This document shows, piece by piece, positions 12,091 to 20,388 of a DNA stretch of 53,545 bases. Position numbers and translations under genes: made by a program. The stretch covers positions 1 through 53,545 of the forward strand of contig NZ_JADEUG010000027.1 of assembly GCF_015163665.1 (NCBI RefSeq), given 5' to 3'. Below the pieces are notes generated by a model, which ran no database searches, was not told where the DNA came from, and saw only the letters and a program-made list of their open reading frames with translations. Each line of letters begins with the position of its first letter. Positions within the stretch are counted from its first letter, which is position 1. The stretch is from Xenorhabdus sp. BG5 (GTDB lineage: Bacteria > Pseudomonadota > Gammaproteobacteria > Enterobacterales > Enterobacteriaceae).

Positions 12091-12128
12091 AACTTCAAGT
12101 TGCCATTGACAACACGCATCTTGAAGTT
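12091..12128. repeat. Short inverted-repeat element
   Basis: Arms of 13 bases, AACTTCAAGTTGC at 12091-12103 and GCATCTTGAAGTT at 12116-12128, pair with one mismatch around a 12-base loop. Similar AACTTCAAG...CTTGAAGTT palindromes are, as I recall, common small repeats in Xenorhabdus and Photorhabdus chromosomes. The right arm is part of the 24-base direct repeat that reappears at 12834-12857. Confidence 0.7.
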
Positions 12129-12140
12129 AGATTGGTATAT
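12117..12140 (+). repeat. 24-bp direct repeat, copy 1
   Basis: The 24 bases at 12117-12140 recur at 12834-12857 with a single G/A difference. The two copies bracket the membrane-protein gene at 12143-12739 and its upstream region. The arrangement suggests that the gene entered, or was duplicated next to, a pre-existing palindromic repeat. Confidence 0.85.
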
Positions 12141-12142
12141 GT

Positions 12143-12739
12143 TTAGCGACACAAGTTTATATCTTTAACATACTTATTTGGAGCAACAAACGACGTTCTA
12201 TAACATTTAACATACCCGACATTTTTTAACTTAGAATCAACATAAATAGACACAGGAAAACTCAACACAAAAGAAATTAAAAAAACCAATACAAACAAAT
12301 TTACAAAAAAACCACTAAATGGAGATGGCGTATTTATCAAACAATTTTTGATTGCTAAAATAAACATATAATAAACTATGGGCAAACCAAAACATGCAAC
12401 AAATACCCGCCAAGAAAAGTATATTGTTTCCTTCATGTTAATTAATGACAACATATCATTCCAGGAAAAATATAAAAACAATGTCGTAATAAACAAGAAA
12501 AAAACTGACATTACAATGCAAAAAACTTTATTCCATAAAGTTACATGTATTTTGTTTTCTTTTTTTTCATTAAACAAAACATAAAGCTCTAGATCCGTTC
12601 CTAACTGTTTTTCCATTTCATCTAGTTGATTCTCCATCTTCTTTTGATTTAAATCATCCAGTTGCTTTTGAAAATTAGCATGATCTTTTAGTCTAAAATC
12701 ATCAGGAACAAATGTTCTTAAATGAGGATCGTATTTCAT
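12143..12739 (-). CDS. Small inner-membrane protein, DUF1240-like (tentative)
   Basis: 198-residue protein of unknown function. The first 75 or so residues are hydrophilic and charged, with a short predicted coiled-coil stretch (residues 18-45). Three hydrophobic segments follow at about 80-100, 110-130 and 145-165, and then a tail with two cysteines ending in KYVKDINLCR. That tail resembles what I remember of the DUF1240 family of enteric membrane proteins; treat this as a weak lead. A clear AGGAG site precedes the ATG. The gene is much more AT-rich than rapA and lies between two copies of a 24-base direct repeat, so it is probably acquired DNA. Confidence 0.75.
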   Translation of the reverse strand: MKYDPHLRTFVPDDFRLKDHANFQKQLDDLNQKKMENQLDEMEKQLGTDLELYVLFNEKKENKIHVTLWNKVFCIVMSVFFLFITTLFLYFSWNDMLSLINMKETIYFSWRVFVACFGLPIVYYMFILAIKNCLINTPSPFSGFFVNLFVLVFLISFVLSFPVSIYVDSKLKNVGYVKCYRTSFVAPNKYVKDINLCR

Positions 12740-12833
12740 ATAATAACTCCTTTTATATTTTGATATTAATATTGTTTCAATTTTAACTTATTTCCTGCAT
12801 AAATTTATTATTGCTATTAATACAATATATACA

Positions 12834-12857
12834 CATCTTGAAGTTAGATTAGTATAT
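12834..12857 (+). repeat. 24-bp direct repeat, copy 2
   Basis: Second copy of the repeat at 12117-12140, same orientation, one mismatch. Here the partner palindrome arm is missing, so this is a half element. The surrounding 12740-13034 is AT-rich and otherwise shows only the upstream region of the small membrane-protein gene. Confidence 0.85.
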
Positions 12858-13034
12858 TCATATTAATTTCTATAATATAACATTTTTATATAAAAATGCT
12901 ATATTAATCAAAGGGTAGTGAACTATTAGAATCAATTTCACTAACTTATAAAGAGTAATTGCGACTTCAAAATATTTTATTTATCCCTATCCAAAAATAA
13001 TAGAAATCACTGGTGGAAAGATGCGTGAATGCCG

Positions 13035-13459
13035 CTACAGATCCACCGCTAACTGCTGTAACTCTTTTAAATCAAACTGAACCAGATTCAAGCCAATAAT
13101 GACATCAGGAGCATAATATGTCAGCCATGCATTGAGTTTCCCCAGCATCATTGGACGACTGGCAACATACTCTAATTTGAAATTGAGAGATTGTTAGTTA
13201 CCCTTAATCTGTCGGGTGGGCGGATATCGGTTTCGTAGTGGGGAATATTCTGTTCCTTGAAAATGTGCTCTAAGTGTTGCAATTGGCGGTAATGCCGGCA
13301 ATACAGCACAGCAACAGGTTGGCGATTGAAATCTTTCAATGGCAATGCTGTTAATTCACAATTTCGCTCTTGTGTGAGTAAAGGTTTTACAATACCCGTT
13401 GGTGTATCTTTCCAGTGACGGGTCAGGATAAAGCCTTGTTCAACGTGATTTATCTGCAT
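13035..13459 (-). pseudogene. polB: polB remnant (DNA polymerase II), N-terminal fragments
   Basis: Broken gene for the SOS-inducible family B polymerase. The first piece (13459 down to about 13205) reads QGFILTRHWKDTP, LKDFNRQPV, LYCRHYRQL and RPPDRL, matching the PolB N-terminus. Then about 80-100 residues are missing and the frame changes. A second piece (about 13188-13038) reads LEYVASRP, KLNAW and APDVIIGLNLVQFDL, which is the beginning of the exonuclease domain, and ends at a stop codon. All the polymerase domain, over 500 residues, is absent. It lies next to rapA, its position in E. coli, so this is an ancestral gene that decayed rather than a stray copy. Confidence 0.9.
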
Positions 13460-13526
13460 AATTTTTCTCTTATGAGAAACCAACCCTATTTAGCTTTACA
13501 GGGGCATTTCAATCATAGCATCAGTT

Positions 13527-13542
13527 ATGGTTATTTATACAG
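13527..13542. promoter_or_regulatory. Possible relic LexA (SOS) box of polB
   Basis: A 16-base site agrees with the consensus CTG-(N10)-CAG LexA operator at 12 of 16 positions. It has an intact ACAG right half and an ATG in place of CTG on the left. It lies 68 bases upstream of the polB start. E. coli polB (dinA) is LexA-regulated, so the position is right, but the match is imperfect and may be chance. Confidence 0.4.
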
Positions 13543-13699
13543 TATTTGTGTTGGCTTATTTTCTATAGTTAGGCGGAACTACAAAAACTGTTTCCTAGCC
13601 TCTATAATTTTAAATACAGAAATAAATGGTGGGTAATAGACATAGGTGGGAACAACTTACGCATGATCGCCTATATTATCCATCACCTAGGAGCGGTGT

Positions 13700-14137
13700 A
13701 TGTTGATTACCTTAACTGACGTAAATAAAAACAATTATGACGCTGTCTGCGAACTATCAGTTGCTGATGACCAACTTGACTATATTGCAGAAAATGCGTA
13801 CTCCATTGCCCAATCCAAATTTTTTCCTTCATACCAAACACGGGCTATTTGTCTGGATGGAGAGCCTGTTGGTTTTTTCATGTGGGTGCCCGATGATGAT
13901 CAAAGAATAACAATTTGGCGGTTTATGGTGGATAAAAACCATCAAAACAAGGGGATTGGGCGTAAAGCACTATCGCTGGCCATTGATGAAATTAGAGGCA
14001 CAGATCCGTTGAAAGCAATAGCAATCGGTTATAATCCGAATAATCTTGTTGCGAAAAATCTTTATGCTAGTTTGGGTTTCGTTGAAGTAGGTATGGATGA
14101 GGAAGTTGAAGAGATGCTGGCTGTTATCGGGGGTTGA
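13700..14137 (+). CDS. GNAT-family N-acetyltransferase
   Basis: 145-residue acetyltransferase that uses acetyl-CoA; the substrate is unknown. Core GNAT features are visible: ITIWRFMVDKNHQNKGIGRKAL at about residues 74-95 is beta4 plus the acetyl-CoA pyrophosphate loop (Q-x-x-G-I-G), and NPNNLVAKNLYASLGFVEVG at about 112-131 is the C-terminal motif. The pattern resembles SpeG/PaiA/BltD-like polyamine or small-amine acetylases, but this is not enough to name a substrate. A ribosome binding site (AGGAG) precedes the ATG. The gene stands alone between the polB relic and a glycosyltransferase gene, a region without E. coli counterparts, and is probably horizontally gained. Confidence 0.85.
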   Translation: MLITLTDVNKNNYDAVCELSVADDQLDYIAENAYSIAQSKFFPSYQTRAICLDGEPVGFFMWVPDDDQRITIWRFMVDKNHQNKGIGRKALSLAIDEIRGTDPLKAIAIGYNPNNLVAKNLYASLGFVEVGMDEEVEEMLAVIGG

Positions 14138-14174
14138 GCTCAGTATCATCTTAGGCATAAAACGGTCAGTCAAT

Positions 14175-14192
14175 GCCGCGCAAAAGCGCGGC
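14175..14192 (+). terminator. Hairpin after the GNAT gene
   Basis: Perfect 7-bp GC-rich stem (14175-14181 and 14186-14192) with an AAAA loop, 38 bases after the GNAT stop. The downstream sequence is only moderately T-rich, so termination is plausible but not certain. Confidence 0.5.
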
Positions 14193-14398
14193 TATGTTCA
14201 CTTTGACGGCTGCCCTTATTCGTCTAATCCAAATATAATAAATAAATTTTTACCAGAGAAATATTAACTATTTAAAATCATCAGAAAGATAAATTGTTTT
14301 TTATATGTCAGTCACTTTTGTTGTTATTATTAATTGGGTAATATTCTATCGATTTTTTACTGAGAAAATGAAACATTAATTGAATCTGGTAAATATTG

Positions 14399-16102
14399 AT
14401 GAATAATCCCAATAAATTGACTCAAACAGATATCAAAGCCTTACTATTATTTATTGCTTTTACTCTGCTGTATTTGTTGCCAGGTGTTTATGGACATACA
14501 CCCTGGAAACAAGATGAAAATTACAGTTTTGGCATTATTCATACCATGTATGAAACAGGGAATTGGTTGGTAACCATGAATGCCGGACAACCTTTTATGG
14601 AAAAGCCTCCATTGTATTATTGGACAGCTACTTCATTTGTTCATTTGTTATCCCATTGGCTTCCAATGCACGATGCAGCCAGAACCGCCTCTTTATTCTT
14701 TTCGGTGATCAATTTTTCCTTTTTTGTTCTGTTGGCGCGTCGCGTATTTGATGTCAAAAACTTTACCGACAGTCGAATATGGATAGCTTTTGCTTTGTAT
14801 GCAAGTGCGCCTGGATTAGTTCGCCACAGCCACGATATGTTTACTGATACTTCATTAGTAACAGGAACAACTATCGGATTATATGGCTTACTGGGATTAA
14901 TCAAAAATGAAAAAACAAATTACTCCTGTTTATGGTTGATTATCGGTACGGCTGTAACACTCTTATCAAAGGGGGTATTTATTCCGGGATTATTATGGAT
15001 TTGCCTTGTTTTAGCTCCCGTGTTCCTTAAACATTGCCGAACCCAACAATATTGGCTAAGGGCTTTGTTGTCAGGCATCATTGCACTGGTTTTAATCTTG
15101 CCGTGGCCGATTATGTTGCTTATTGAACATCCTGATTTATTTAAAATCTGGATTTGGGATAACAATATCGGTCGCTTTTTAGGTTTTTCTGTTGAAGATC
15201 TTGGGGCAAGGGGGAATTTGACCATGATCCCTGAGGCAGTGCTGTTGTTTGCCTTGCCATCAGGAATATTGGCTTTTCTCTTTATATTAACCAACCCAAT
15301 TAAGATTTGGTCGGATAAACATTATTTCTTGTGTGCTGCTTTTGTTGTATTAGGGGTTGTGCTATTGCAAATATCAGCTTCTGGTCGAGCATTATATTTG
15401 CTGCCTTTTATTGCACCCATGGCGATCCTGGCTACAGGGATTTTTATTAAAATGCCGCAAATAATCTATAAATATTTAACTCTATTTTCCTCCTTATTTT
15501 GGTCTGTCCTGATTATATTTTTATGGTCTTGTTATTTTTTATCCCTTTCCACTGATTACAAACATTGGTTAATGCCATTTAGCCGGTGGTTGCCAATGAG
15601 TTATCAAATGCATTTTTCGGGATTTATTGTTGTTGCCGCTGCCTTGATCACTGCGATATGGATAGCTAAAAATTGGCTCCTTGCTAAATCACCAGACTTG
15701 CACGCTGCCCAGAATTGGGTTTTAGGGATTGCTACGGTTTGGGGATTAGTATTTACATTATTTGTTGGCTGGATTGATTACACTAAAGGATATAAAGAGG
15801 CGTTTCTTGACCTAAAACAGCAGTTGGCGGGAGTGTATAAAGATCATGATTGTATGGCGTCGTATTATATTGGGGAGTCAGAAGCGCCAATGCTTTATTA
15901 CTTTGCCCATGTCTTGCATCAACAACAGCGTAAATTTGAAACGCCTGAAAAATGTGATTGGTTGATTGTATTATCCGAAGAAATAGAACCCGCTCCCGAA
16001 GGGATGGCGTTATTTTGGCATGGACATAGGCCAACTCGTGATCGTGAGAATTTGGTTGTTTATAAGAAAGTGGGGATGGGTGACATAAAAAATAATGAGT
16101 AA
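14399..16102 (+). CDS. ArnT-like (GT39/PMT_2) membrane glycosyltransferase
   Basis: 567-residue polytopic inner-membrane protein of the ArnT/PMT family, which move a sugar from a polyprenyl-phosphate donor to lipid A or another acceptor on the periplasmic side. The N-terminal QDENYSF and the periplasmic EKPPLYYW motif (about residues 62-69) match the family pattern DE-x-x-Y...EKPPL-x-YW. About 11-12 hydrophobic segments follow, then a soluble C-terminal part of about 110 residues. The length is near that of ArnT (about 550). No arn genes for aminoarabinose synthesis are nearby, so donor and acceptor are unknown. The start is the ATG at 14399; a TTG lies one codon upstream. The ribosome binding site is weak. 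Confidence 0.85.
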   Translation: MNNPNKLTQTDIKALLLFIAFTLLYLLPGVYGHTPWKQDENYSFGIIHTMYETGNWLVTMNAGQPFMEKPPLYYWTATSFVHLLSHWLPMHDAARTASLFFSVINFSFFVLLARRVFDVKNFTDSRIWIAFALYASAPGLVRHSHDMFTDTSLVTGTTIGLYGLLGLIKNEKTNYSCLWLIIGTAVTLLSKGVFIPGLLWICLVLAPVFLKHCRTQQYWLRALLSGIIALVLILPWPIMLLIEHPDLFKIWIWDNNIGRFLGFSVEDLGARGNLTMIPEAVLLFALPSGILAFLFILTNPIKIWSDKHYFLCAAFVVLGVVLLQISASGRALYLLPFIAPMAILATGIFIKMPQIIYKYLTLFSSLFWSVLIIFLWSCYFLSLSTDYKHWLMPFSRWLPMSYQMHFSGFIVVAAALITAIWIAKNWLLAKSPDLHAAQNWVLGIATVWGLVFTLFVGWIDYTKGYKEAFLDLKQQLAGVYKDHDCMASYYIGESEAPMLYYFAHVLHQQQRKFETPEKCDWLIVLSEEIEPAPEGMALFWHGHRPTRDRENLVVYKKVGMGDIKNNE

Positions 16103-16134
16103 TCTGTGTTAGGTTAGCCTTATATTTTGATTAT

Positions 16135-16152
16135 CGCCCCATTATCGGGGCG
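16135..16152 (+). terminator. Terminator between convergent glycosyltransferase and thiQ genes
   Basis: CGCCCC (16135-16140) pairs with GGGGCG (16147-16152) around a 6-base loop, followed by TCTTGT. It lies between the ends of two convergent genes, where a terminator is expected. Confidence 0.65.
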
Positions 16153-16211
16153 TCTTGTGCTTAAAATGTAAAGCCATAATATTTACTCTTGCTTCCTTTT
16201 ACCCGCCAACA

Positions 16212-16907
16212 TCAACCTATCCCCAAAACCACCGCCTCAGCAGCTTCCCCACTCACCAACTTCGCCGTTGCGCCATCGTAATAAATTTTTCCATCCACAA
16301 TCAGCAAAGAGCGTGGGGCTATTTTGGCGGCATCATCAAGATTATGGGACACCATAAGTAAAGTGATTTGTCGTTCACTGCATATTTGATCCAGTAATTC
16401 CAGCATTTCATTGCGTAAAGCCGGATCAAGTGCCGAAAAGGGTTCATCCAGTAATAAAATCGGTTGATGGCGAACTAAACAACGTGCCAACGCTGCCCGT
16501 TGGCGTTGTCCGCCAGAAAGTTGAGCGGGCAGACGTGATAGACACGCTTCTAATGATACCTGGGAGGCAATCTGTTGCAGCGTTTTCTTTTGTTCAGCAT
16601 TTAACCGCAAGCCAGGATGTAATCCCAAAGCAATATTTTGTGCGATGGTTAAATGGGAAAACAGGTTATTTTCCTGAAACAGCATCGAAACCGGCCGCTT
16701 GGAAGGTGAGGTATGCGTATGATCTTCGCCATCCAGCCAAATATTACCTTGTGCTGGAAACTGGAAACCCGCCATCAAACTTAACAAGGTGCTTTTACCT
16801 GCCCCACTAGGGCCGAGGATTGCAATACGTTCTCCGGCTTTGACGCTCACATTAAAATGCATGGCAAGGTGTTCATAAGTATAAATGACATTTTCAAGTT
16901 TAATCAT
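16212..16907 (-). CDS. thiQ: Thiamine ABC transporter, ATP-binding protein ThiQ
   Basis: ATPase of the thiamine/thiamine-diphosphate importer. The 231-residue product shows Walker A GPSGAGKS (about 32-39), the Q-loop in LFQENNLF, the signature LSGGQRQR, Walker B LLLDEP and the switch histidine in [11 protein letters not shown]. The start at 16907 overlaps the thiP stop by 8 bases and begins at the conserved MIKLENV; the open frame continues eight codons further up, into thiP. It is the last gene of thiBPQ and should be controlled with it by the TPP riboswitch upstream of thiB. Confidence 0.96.
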   Translation of the reverse strand: MIKLENVIYTYEHLAMHFNVSVKAGERIAILGPSGAGKSTLLSLMAGFQFPAQGNIWLDGEDHTHTSPSKRPVSMLFQENNLFSHLTIAQNIALGLHPGLRLNAEQKKTLQQIASQVSLEACLSRLPAQLSGGQRQRAALARCLVRHQPILLLDEPFSALDPALRNEMLELLDQICSERQITLLMVSHNLDDAAKIAPRSLLIVDGKIYYDGATAKLVSGEAAEAVVLGIG

Positions 16908-18504
16908 GGCGTCGGCTCGGTAAGCGTTCAATCACAGTGAATAAAACAAAACACAGCAGGAGCAACAGAAATGCGGTCACGGCACCATCCTGACTACGAT
17001 ATGCCCCAATTTGTTGAGAAAGGTAATACGGCAAAGTGCGGAAATCTTCATTGCCAAATAAGGCGATCACGCCAAAATCGCCAATGGATAATACACAGGC
17101 GAAAGCTAACGCTTGCGCCAATGGCATTTTTAATGCCTTAAGCTCGATCCAATACAGGCGGTGCATTCCCTGAATATTGAGGGAGCGGCATAGGGGATTA
17201 TAACGCTCTGCCAGATCACGCATTGGGTTTTCCAATACTTTTAGCGCGTAGGGGATCGCCATTAATGCATTGGTCAAGATAACCAGCCCGTAAGGTGATT
17301 GAGGTATACCCATGGTTGTGTTCAGCAAGAGGAAAAAGCCTGTGGCAAGGACGATCCCCGGCATAGCAAGGATCAACAATCCGCTGGTTTCCATTGCCTG
17401 GCCCCAACGCGGAGAGTGGCGTAAGCGTAATTCACGGCTGCTCCATAGCAACATCATGGTGAAAATAACACACAGCAATCCTGCACCTACTGCAATAATG
17501 ATGGATGTCGTCAGGGCTTGCCATAAAGCGGGCTGGCTTAAGACCTCAAAAATATTACGGTTCAGGCCATCCACGATGACCGCTAATAAAGGGGGAAGTA
17601 ACAGCAGTAGCGCTATACTAATCAGTAAACCATCAGATAATTTTTTCAGCCATGAATCCTGTGGATTACGCCATTGTTGTTGATGTCCATAACCAACAGC
17701 AAGTGCGCCTTTCAGTTTTTGGCTAAGAAGCACCAAACCGAGACAACAAAAAAGTTGTATCAAGGCAAGCAGGGCGGCATGACCAAGATCGTAGTCGTAA
17801 CTAAGTGCCTGATAAATGGCAAGTTCAATGGTCGTTGCGGCTGGGCCACCGCCGAGGGCAAGAACCGTTGCGAAGCTGGCAAAGCACAGCATGAAAATCA
17901 GCGCACCCGTCGGTAAAATTTGGCGGCGCAAATAAGGCCACTCAATAAAACGAAAATGTTGCCATTCACTCATCCCGAGCTGGGCGGCAAGTTGGCGCTG
18001 CTCAATAGCAATACTCTCCAGAGATTGCAGTAATAACCGTGTTGCCATTGGCATATTAAAGAAAATATGTGCCAGCAAAATCCCTTGTAGACCATAAGGC
18101 GTAAAACGATATTCAACGCCTATCCATTGGGAAATATTAGCCAGCCAGCCGCTCTGACCATAAACGGTGAGAATACCAAACAGGGCAACCAAAACAGGAA
18201 GAATCAATGTCATGGCGCATAGGCGCAGAAAGAGTGTTTTTCCGGGAAAGGAGCGACGATAAAGTGCCCGAGCCAGAAAAATAGCAGGGATCACCGATAA
18301 GACGGCAGAGAGAAATGCCTGCCAGAAAGTGAATCGAATGACATGCCAGAGATAACTGTCATGCAAGAATGCTTGCCAATGGCTTTCAGGTGCATTGAAC
18401 CACAGCGTCCCGAATGCTGACAGGGCAACCATAATTAACAGGCCGGAGGCAATAACCCCCGGCAATAACCAACCCGCAATTAACGGCTGACAGCGCTTTG
18501 CCAT
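16900..18504 (-). CDS. thiP: Thiamine ABC transporter, permease ThiP
   Basis: Inner-membrane permease of the thiamine importer. The 534-residue product is a tandem of two binding-protein-dependent transport domains with about 12 transmembrane segments in total. The EAA-type loops that contact ThiQ are recognisable near [15 protein letters not shown] (first half) and [18 protein letters not shown] (second half). I prefer the ATG at 18504 ([12 protein letters not shown]), which matches family starts. A methionine four codons earlier is possible. The gene overlaps thiB by 25 bases and thiQ by 8, so the three are translated from one message. Confidence 0.95.
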   Translation of the reverse strand: MAKRCQPLIAGWLLPGVIASGLLIMVALSAFGTLWFNAPESHWQAFLHDSYLWHVIRFTFWQAFLSAVLSVIPAIFLARALYRRSFPGKTLFLRLCAMTLILPVLVALFGILTVYGQSGWLANISQWIGVEYRFTPYGLQGILLAHIFFNMPMATRLLLQSLESIAIEQRQLAAQLGMSEWQHFRFIEWPYLRRQILPTGALIFMLCFASFATVLALGGGPAATTIELAIYQALSYDYDLGHAALLALIQLFCCLGLVLLSQKLKGALAVGYGHQQQWRNPQDSWLKKLSDGLLISIALLLLLPPLLAVIVDGLNRNIFEVLSQPALWQALTTSIIIAVGAGLLCVIFTMMLLWSSRELRLRHSPRWGQAMETSGLLILAMPGIVLATGFFLLLNTTMGIPQSPYGLVILTNALMAIPYALKVLENPMRDLAERYNPLCRSLNIQGMHRLYWIELKALKMPLAQALAFACVLSIGDFGVIALFGNEDFRTLPYYLSQQIGAYRSQDGAVTAFLLLLLCFVLFTVIERLPSRRHD

Positions 18505-19493
18505 GTACGTATCCATTTTGTACGGTGTTTTGCCACATCATCTGCGTTAAATAGCAGGGATTTCTCAGGAACAGGACGTTGTTTGAAAACGTCGGGTAAA
18601 GGGATATCAATGACAGGATACATCCATTGGGTTGTTGGCAGTACCTGTTGAAATGCTGGTGAGAGCATGAAATTCATAAACTTCTGTGCCAGTTCTGGCT
18701 GTTTGCTTGAAGCTACCTGAGCGGCCACTTCAATTTGCAAGTAATGTCCTTCCTTGAAGATAGCGGCTGCGTAGTTATCTTTTTTCTCTGACATAATGTG
18801 ATAGCCAGGTGATGTGGTATAGCTCAGCACCATATCACCTTCACCTTTCAGAAACAGGCCATAGGCTTCACTCCAGCCTTTAGTGACGGTGAGTGTCTTT
18901 TGGGCCACTTTTTGCCACTCCTGAGCGGCGTTGTCGCCATAGAGTTCCTGTATCCAGAGCAGTAGCCCTAAGCCTGGTGTGCTGGTACGTGGATCTTGGT
19001 AAATAATCTTCCAATTCTGGTGACTATTGATTAATTCGTCCATACTTTTGGGTGGATGAGGCAGGGTATTTTTGTTGTAAATAAAGGCAAAATAACCGTA
19101 ATCGTAAGGAATAAACGTCGTGTTGTGCCATGCAATGGGTAATTTCAGTTTTGAGGTATCGACGTGACTTGGTGTGAATAATCCGGTTTGCTGAGCGGAT
19201 TGAATCAGGTTGTTATCTAACCCCAGTATAATATCTGCGGATGTTTTTTTGCCTTCCATCCTCAAACGGTTCAGCAAGGATACGCCATCTTCCAATGCAA
19301 CCAGTTTCAGCTCACAGCCACATTCTGCCTCAAAGGCTTTTTTGATGGCAGGCCCTGGCCCCCATTCAGAGGCAAATGAATCATAAGTATAAACTGTCAG
19401 GGTAGGTTTTGCCTGGCTTGTCTGAGCAAAAACACAGGCAGAAATAGACATCAGGCTGATAGCCATAAAGCAGGAAAATAATTTCGTAAACAC
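18480..19493 (-). CDS. thiB: Thiamine ABC transporter, periplasmic binding protein ThiB
   Basis: Periplasmic receptor that binds thiamine and its phosphates and delivers them to ThiPQ. The 337-residue precursor starts with a Sec signal peptide ending near VFAQ (residue 24), followed by LTVYTYDSFASEWGPGP, characteristic of ThiB/TbpA. The start codon is GTG, supported by GGAGAG six bases before it. The first gene of thiBPQ, it carries a TPP riboswitch in its leader. In E. coli this operon lies beyond araBAD and polB from rapA; here the araBAD genes are absent from the interval. Confidence 0.95.
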   Translation of the reverse strand: MFTKLFSCFMAISLMSISACVFAQTSQAKPTLTVYTYDSFASEWGPGPAIKKAFEAECGCELKLVALEDGVSLLNRLRMEGKKTSADIILGLDNNLIQSAQQTGLFTPSHVDTSKLKLPIAWHNTTFIPYDYGYFAFIYNKNTLPHPPKSMDELINSHQNWKIIYQDPRTSTPGLGLLLWIQELYGDNAAQEWQKVAQKTLTVTKGWSEAYGLFLKGEGDMVLSYTTSPGYHIMSEKKDNYAAAIFKEGHYLQIEVAAQVASSKQPELAQKFMNFMLSPAFQQVLPTTQWMYPVIDIPLPDVFKQRPVPEKSLLFNADDVAKHRTKWIRTWQSAVSR

Positions 19494-19507
19494 TTTGCTC
19501 TCCTATA

Positions 19508-19554
19508 GTTGCATATATCAATAGTTAAAAAAATTGATAGTTGTATACATCAAT
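19508..19554 (-). repeat. Direct repeat and hairpin in the thiB leader
   Basis: Two 15-base copies (19508-19522 and 19540-19554, 13 of 15 identical) lie between the riboswitch and the thiB ribosome binding site. Between them TATCAAT (19516-19522) pairs with ATTGATA (19533-19539). The element is close enough to the GGAG site to affect translation start, but any role in the riboswitch output is only inferred. Confidence 0.55.
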
Positions 19555-19638
19555 TACTTAATGTTTGTTATTAGCAGATAGCAAAGGATCTGAGAAGGTG
19601 CTAAATGAAAATGACATCTATTATATCAATGAGTAGCG

Positions 19639-19728
19639 TCTCAAATCCCTACGACGGTACTAACCGGTTCAGGTTCGACGGGTTTATTCTCAGCAGTACT
19701 GTTTTGCGACAGCCGCACCCCGTTGAGA
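19639..19728 (-). promoter_or_regulatory. TPP riboswitch (THI element) of thiBPQ
   Basis: On the minus strand the conserved TPP aptamer blocks appear in order: the GGGGTGC start, the CTGAGA box, ACCCGTCGAACCTGA and the final CGTAGGGA. The P1 helix is closed by TCTCAA (19723-19728) with TTGAGA (19639-19644). It lies 145 bases upstream of the thiB start. Known THI elements in enterics turn off expression when TPP is bound, usually by masking the ribosome binding site; no clear terminator hairpin with a U-run is seen between the aptamer and thiB. Confidence 0.96.
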
Positions 19729-19848
19729 TAGCGGTATTGTAGAGACTTCGGCTACGTCTGCAAAGTCTAATCATAGAGGTTTACCGCTTGAGATGAGTGT
19801 GAAACAATTAGCTATCTTTTTAAATTTGTTCTATCGAGAGGTAGTCTG

Positions 19849-20379
19849 GTGATCGATGATGATGGCTACCGCCCGAATGTAGGAATTGTAATTTGTAATC
19901 GCCAAGGGCAAGTTCTGTGGGCCCGCCGTTATGGGCAACATTCCTGGCAGTTTCCTCAAGGGGGTATCAATCCAGGGGAATCACCAGAGCAAGCGATGTA
20001 TCGCGAGTTGTTCGAAGAAGTTGGTTTAAATCGCAAAGATGTACGGGTTCTCGCCTCAACCCGGAGTTGGTTGCGTTACAAATTACCCAAGCGTTTGGTG
20101 CGTTGGGATACAAAGCCTGTTTGTATTGGGCAAAAGCAACGTTGGTTTTTATTGCAGTTATTGTGCAATGAAGCGGATATTAATGTGCAGCGCAGTAAGA
20201 TACCTGAGTTTGATGGTTGGCGTTGGGTCAGTTATTGGTATCCTGTTCGGCAGGTCGTTTCTTTTAAACGAGATGTCTATCGCCGCGTGATGAAAGAATT
20301 CTCTTCTATTGTGATGTCAACGCAGGAGCCGGCTTCATTATTCCATTCACCTTATTTACATCGTCGTAGAAAAAGTTAG
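19849..20379 (+). CDS. rppH: RNA pyrophosphohydrolase RppH
   Basis: Nudix hydrolase that removes pyrophosphate from triphosphorylated mRNA 5' ends and so starts RNase E-dependent decay. The 176-residue product is nearly identical to enteric RppH in its first 160 residues and has the Nudix box [20 protein letters not shown] at 38-57. The start is GTG with GAGAGG seven to eight bases upstream. ptsP follows after 9 bases, as in E. coli. The last 15-20 residues are divergent, as is usual in the family. Confidence 0.97.
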   Translation: MIDDDGYRPNVGIVICNRQGQVLWARRYGQHSWQFPQGGINPGESPEQAMYRELFEEVGLNRKDVRVLASTRSWLRYKLPKRLVRWDTKPVCIGQKQRWFLLQLLCNEADINVQRSKIPEFDGWRWVSYWYPVRQVVSFKRDVYRRVMKEFSSIVMSTQEPASLFHSPYLHRRRKS

Positions 20380-20388
20380 GTCAAAGCT

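Larger units (their letters stand above)
11531..12142. other. Eroded intergenic region upstream of rapA
   Basis: 612 bases without an intact gene. The part near rapA should hold its promoter, but I could not pick out convincing hexamers. The middle (about 11868-11975) keeps pieces of an insertion-sequence transposase, listed separately. The segment 11700-11830 can be read as short peptide pieces on the minus strand that I do not recognise. The end carries an inverted-repeat element at 12091-12128. Confidence 0.6.
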
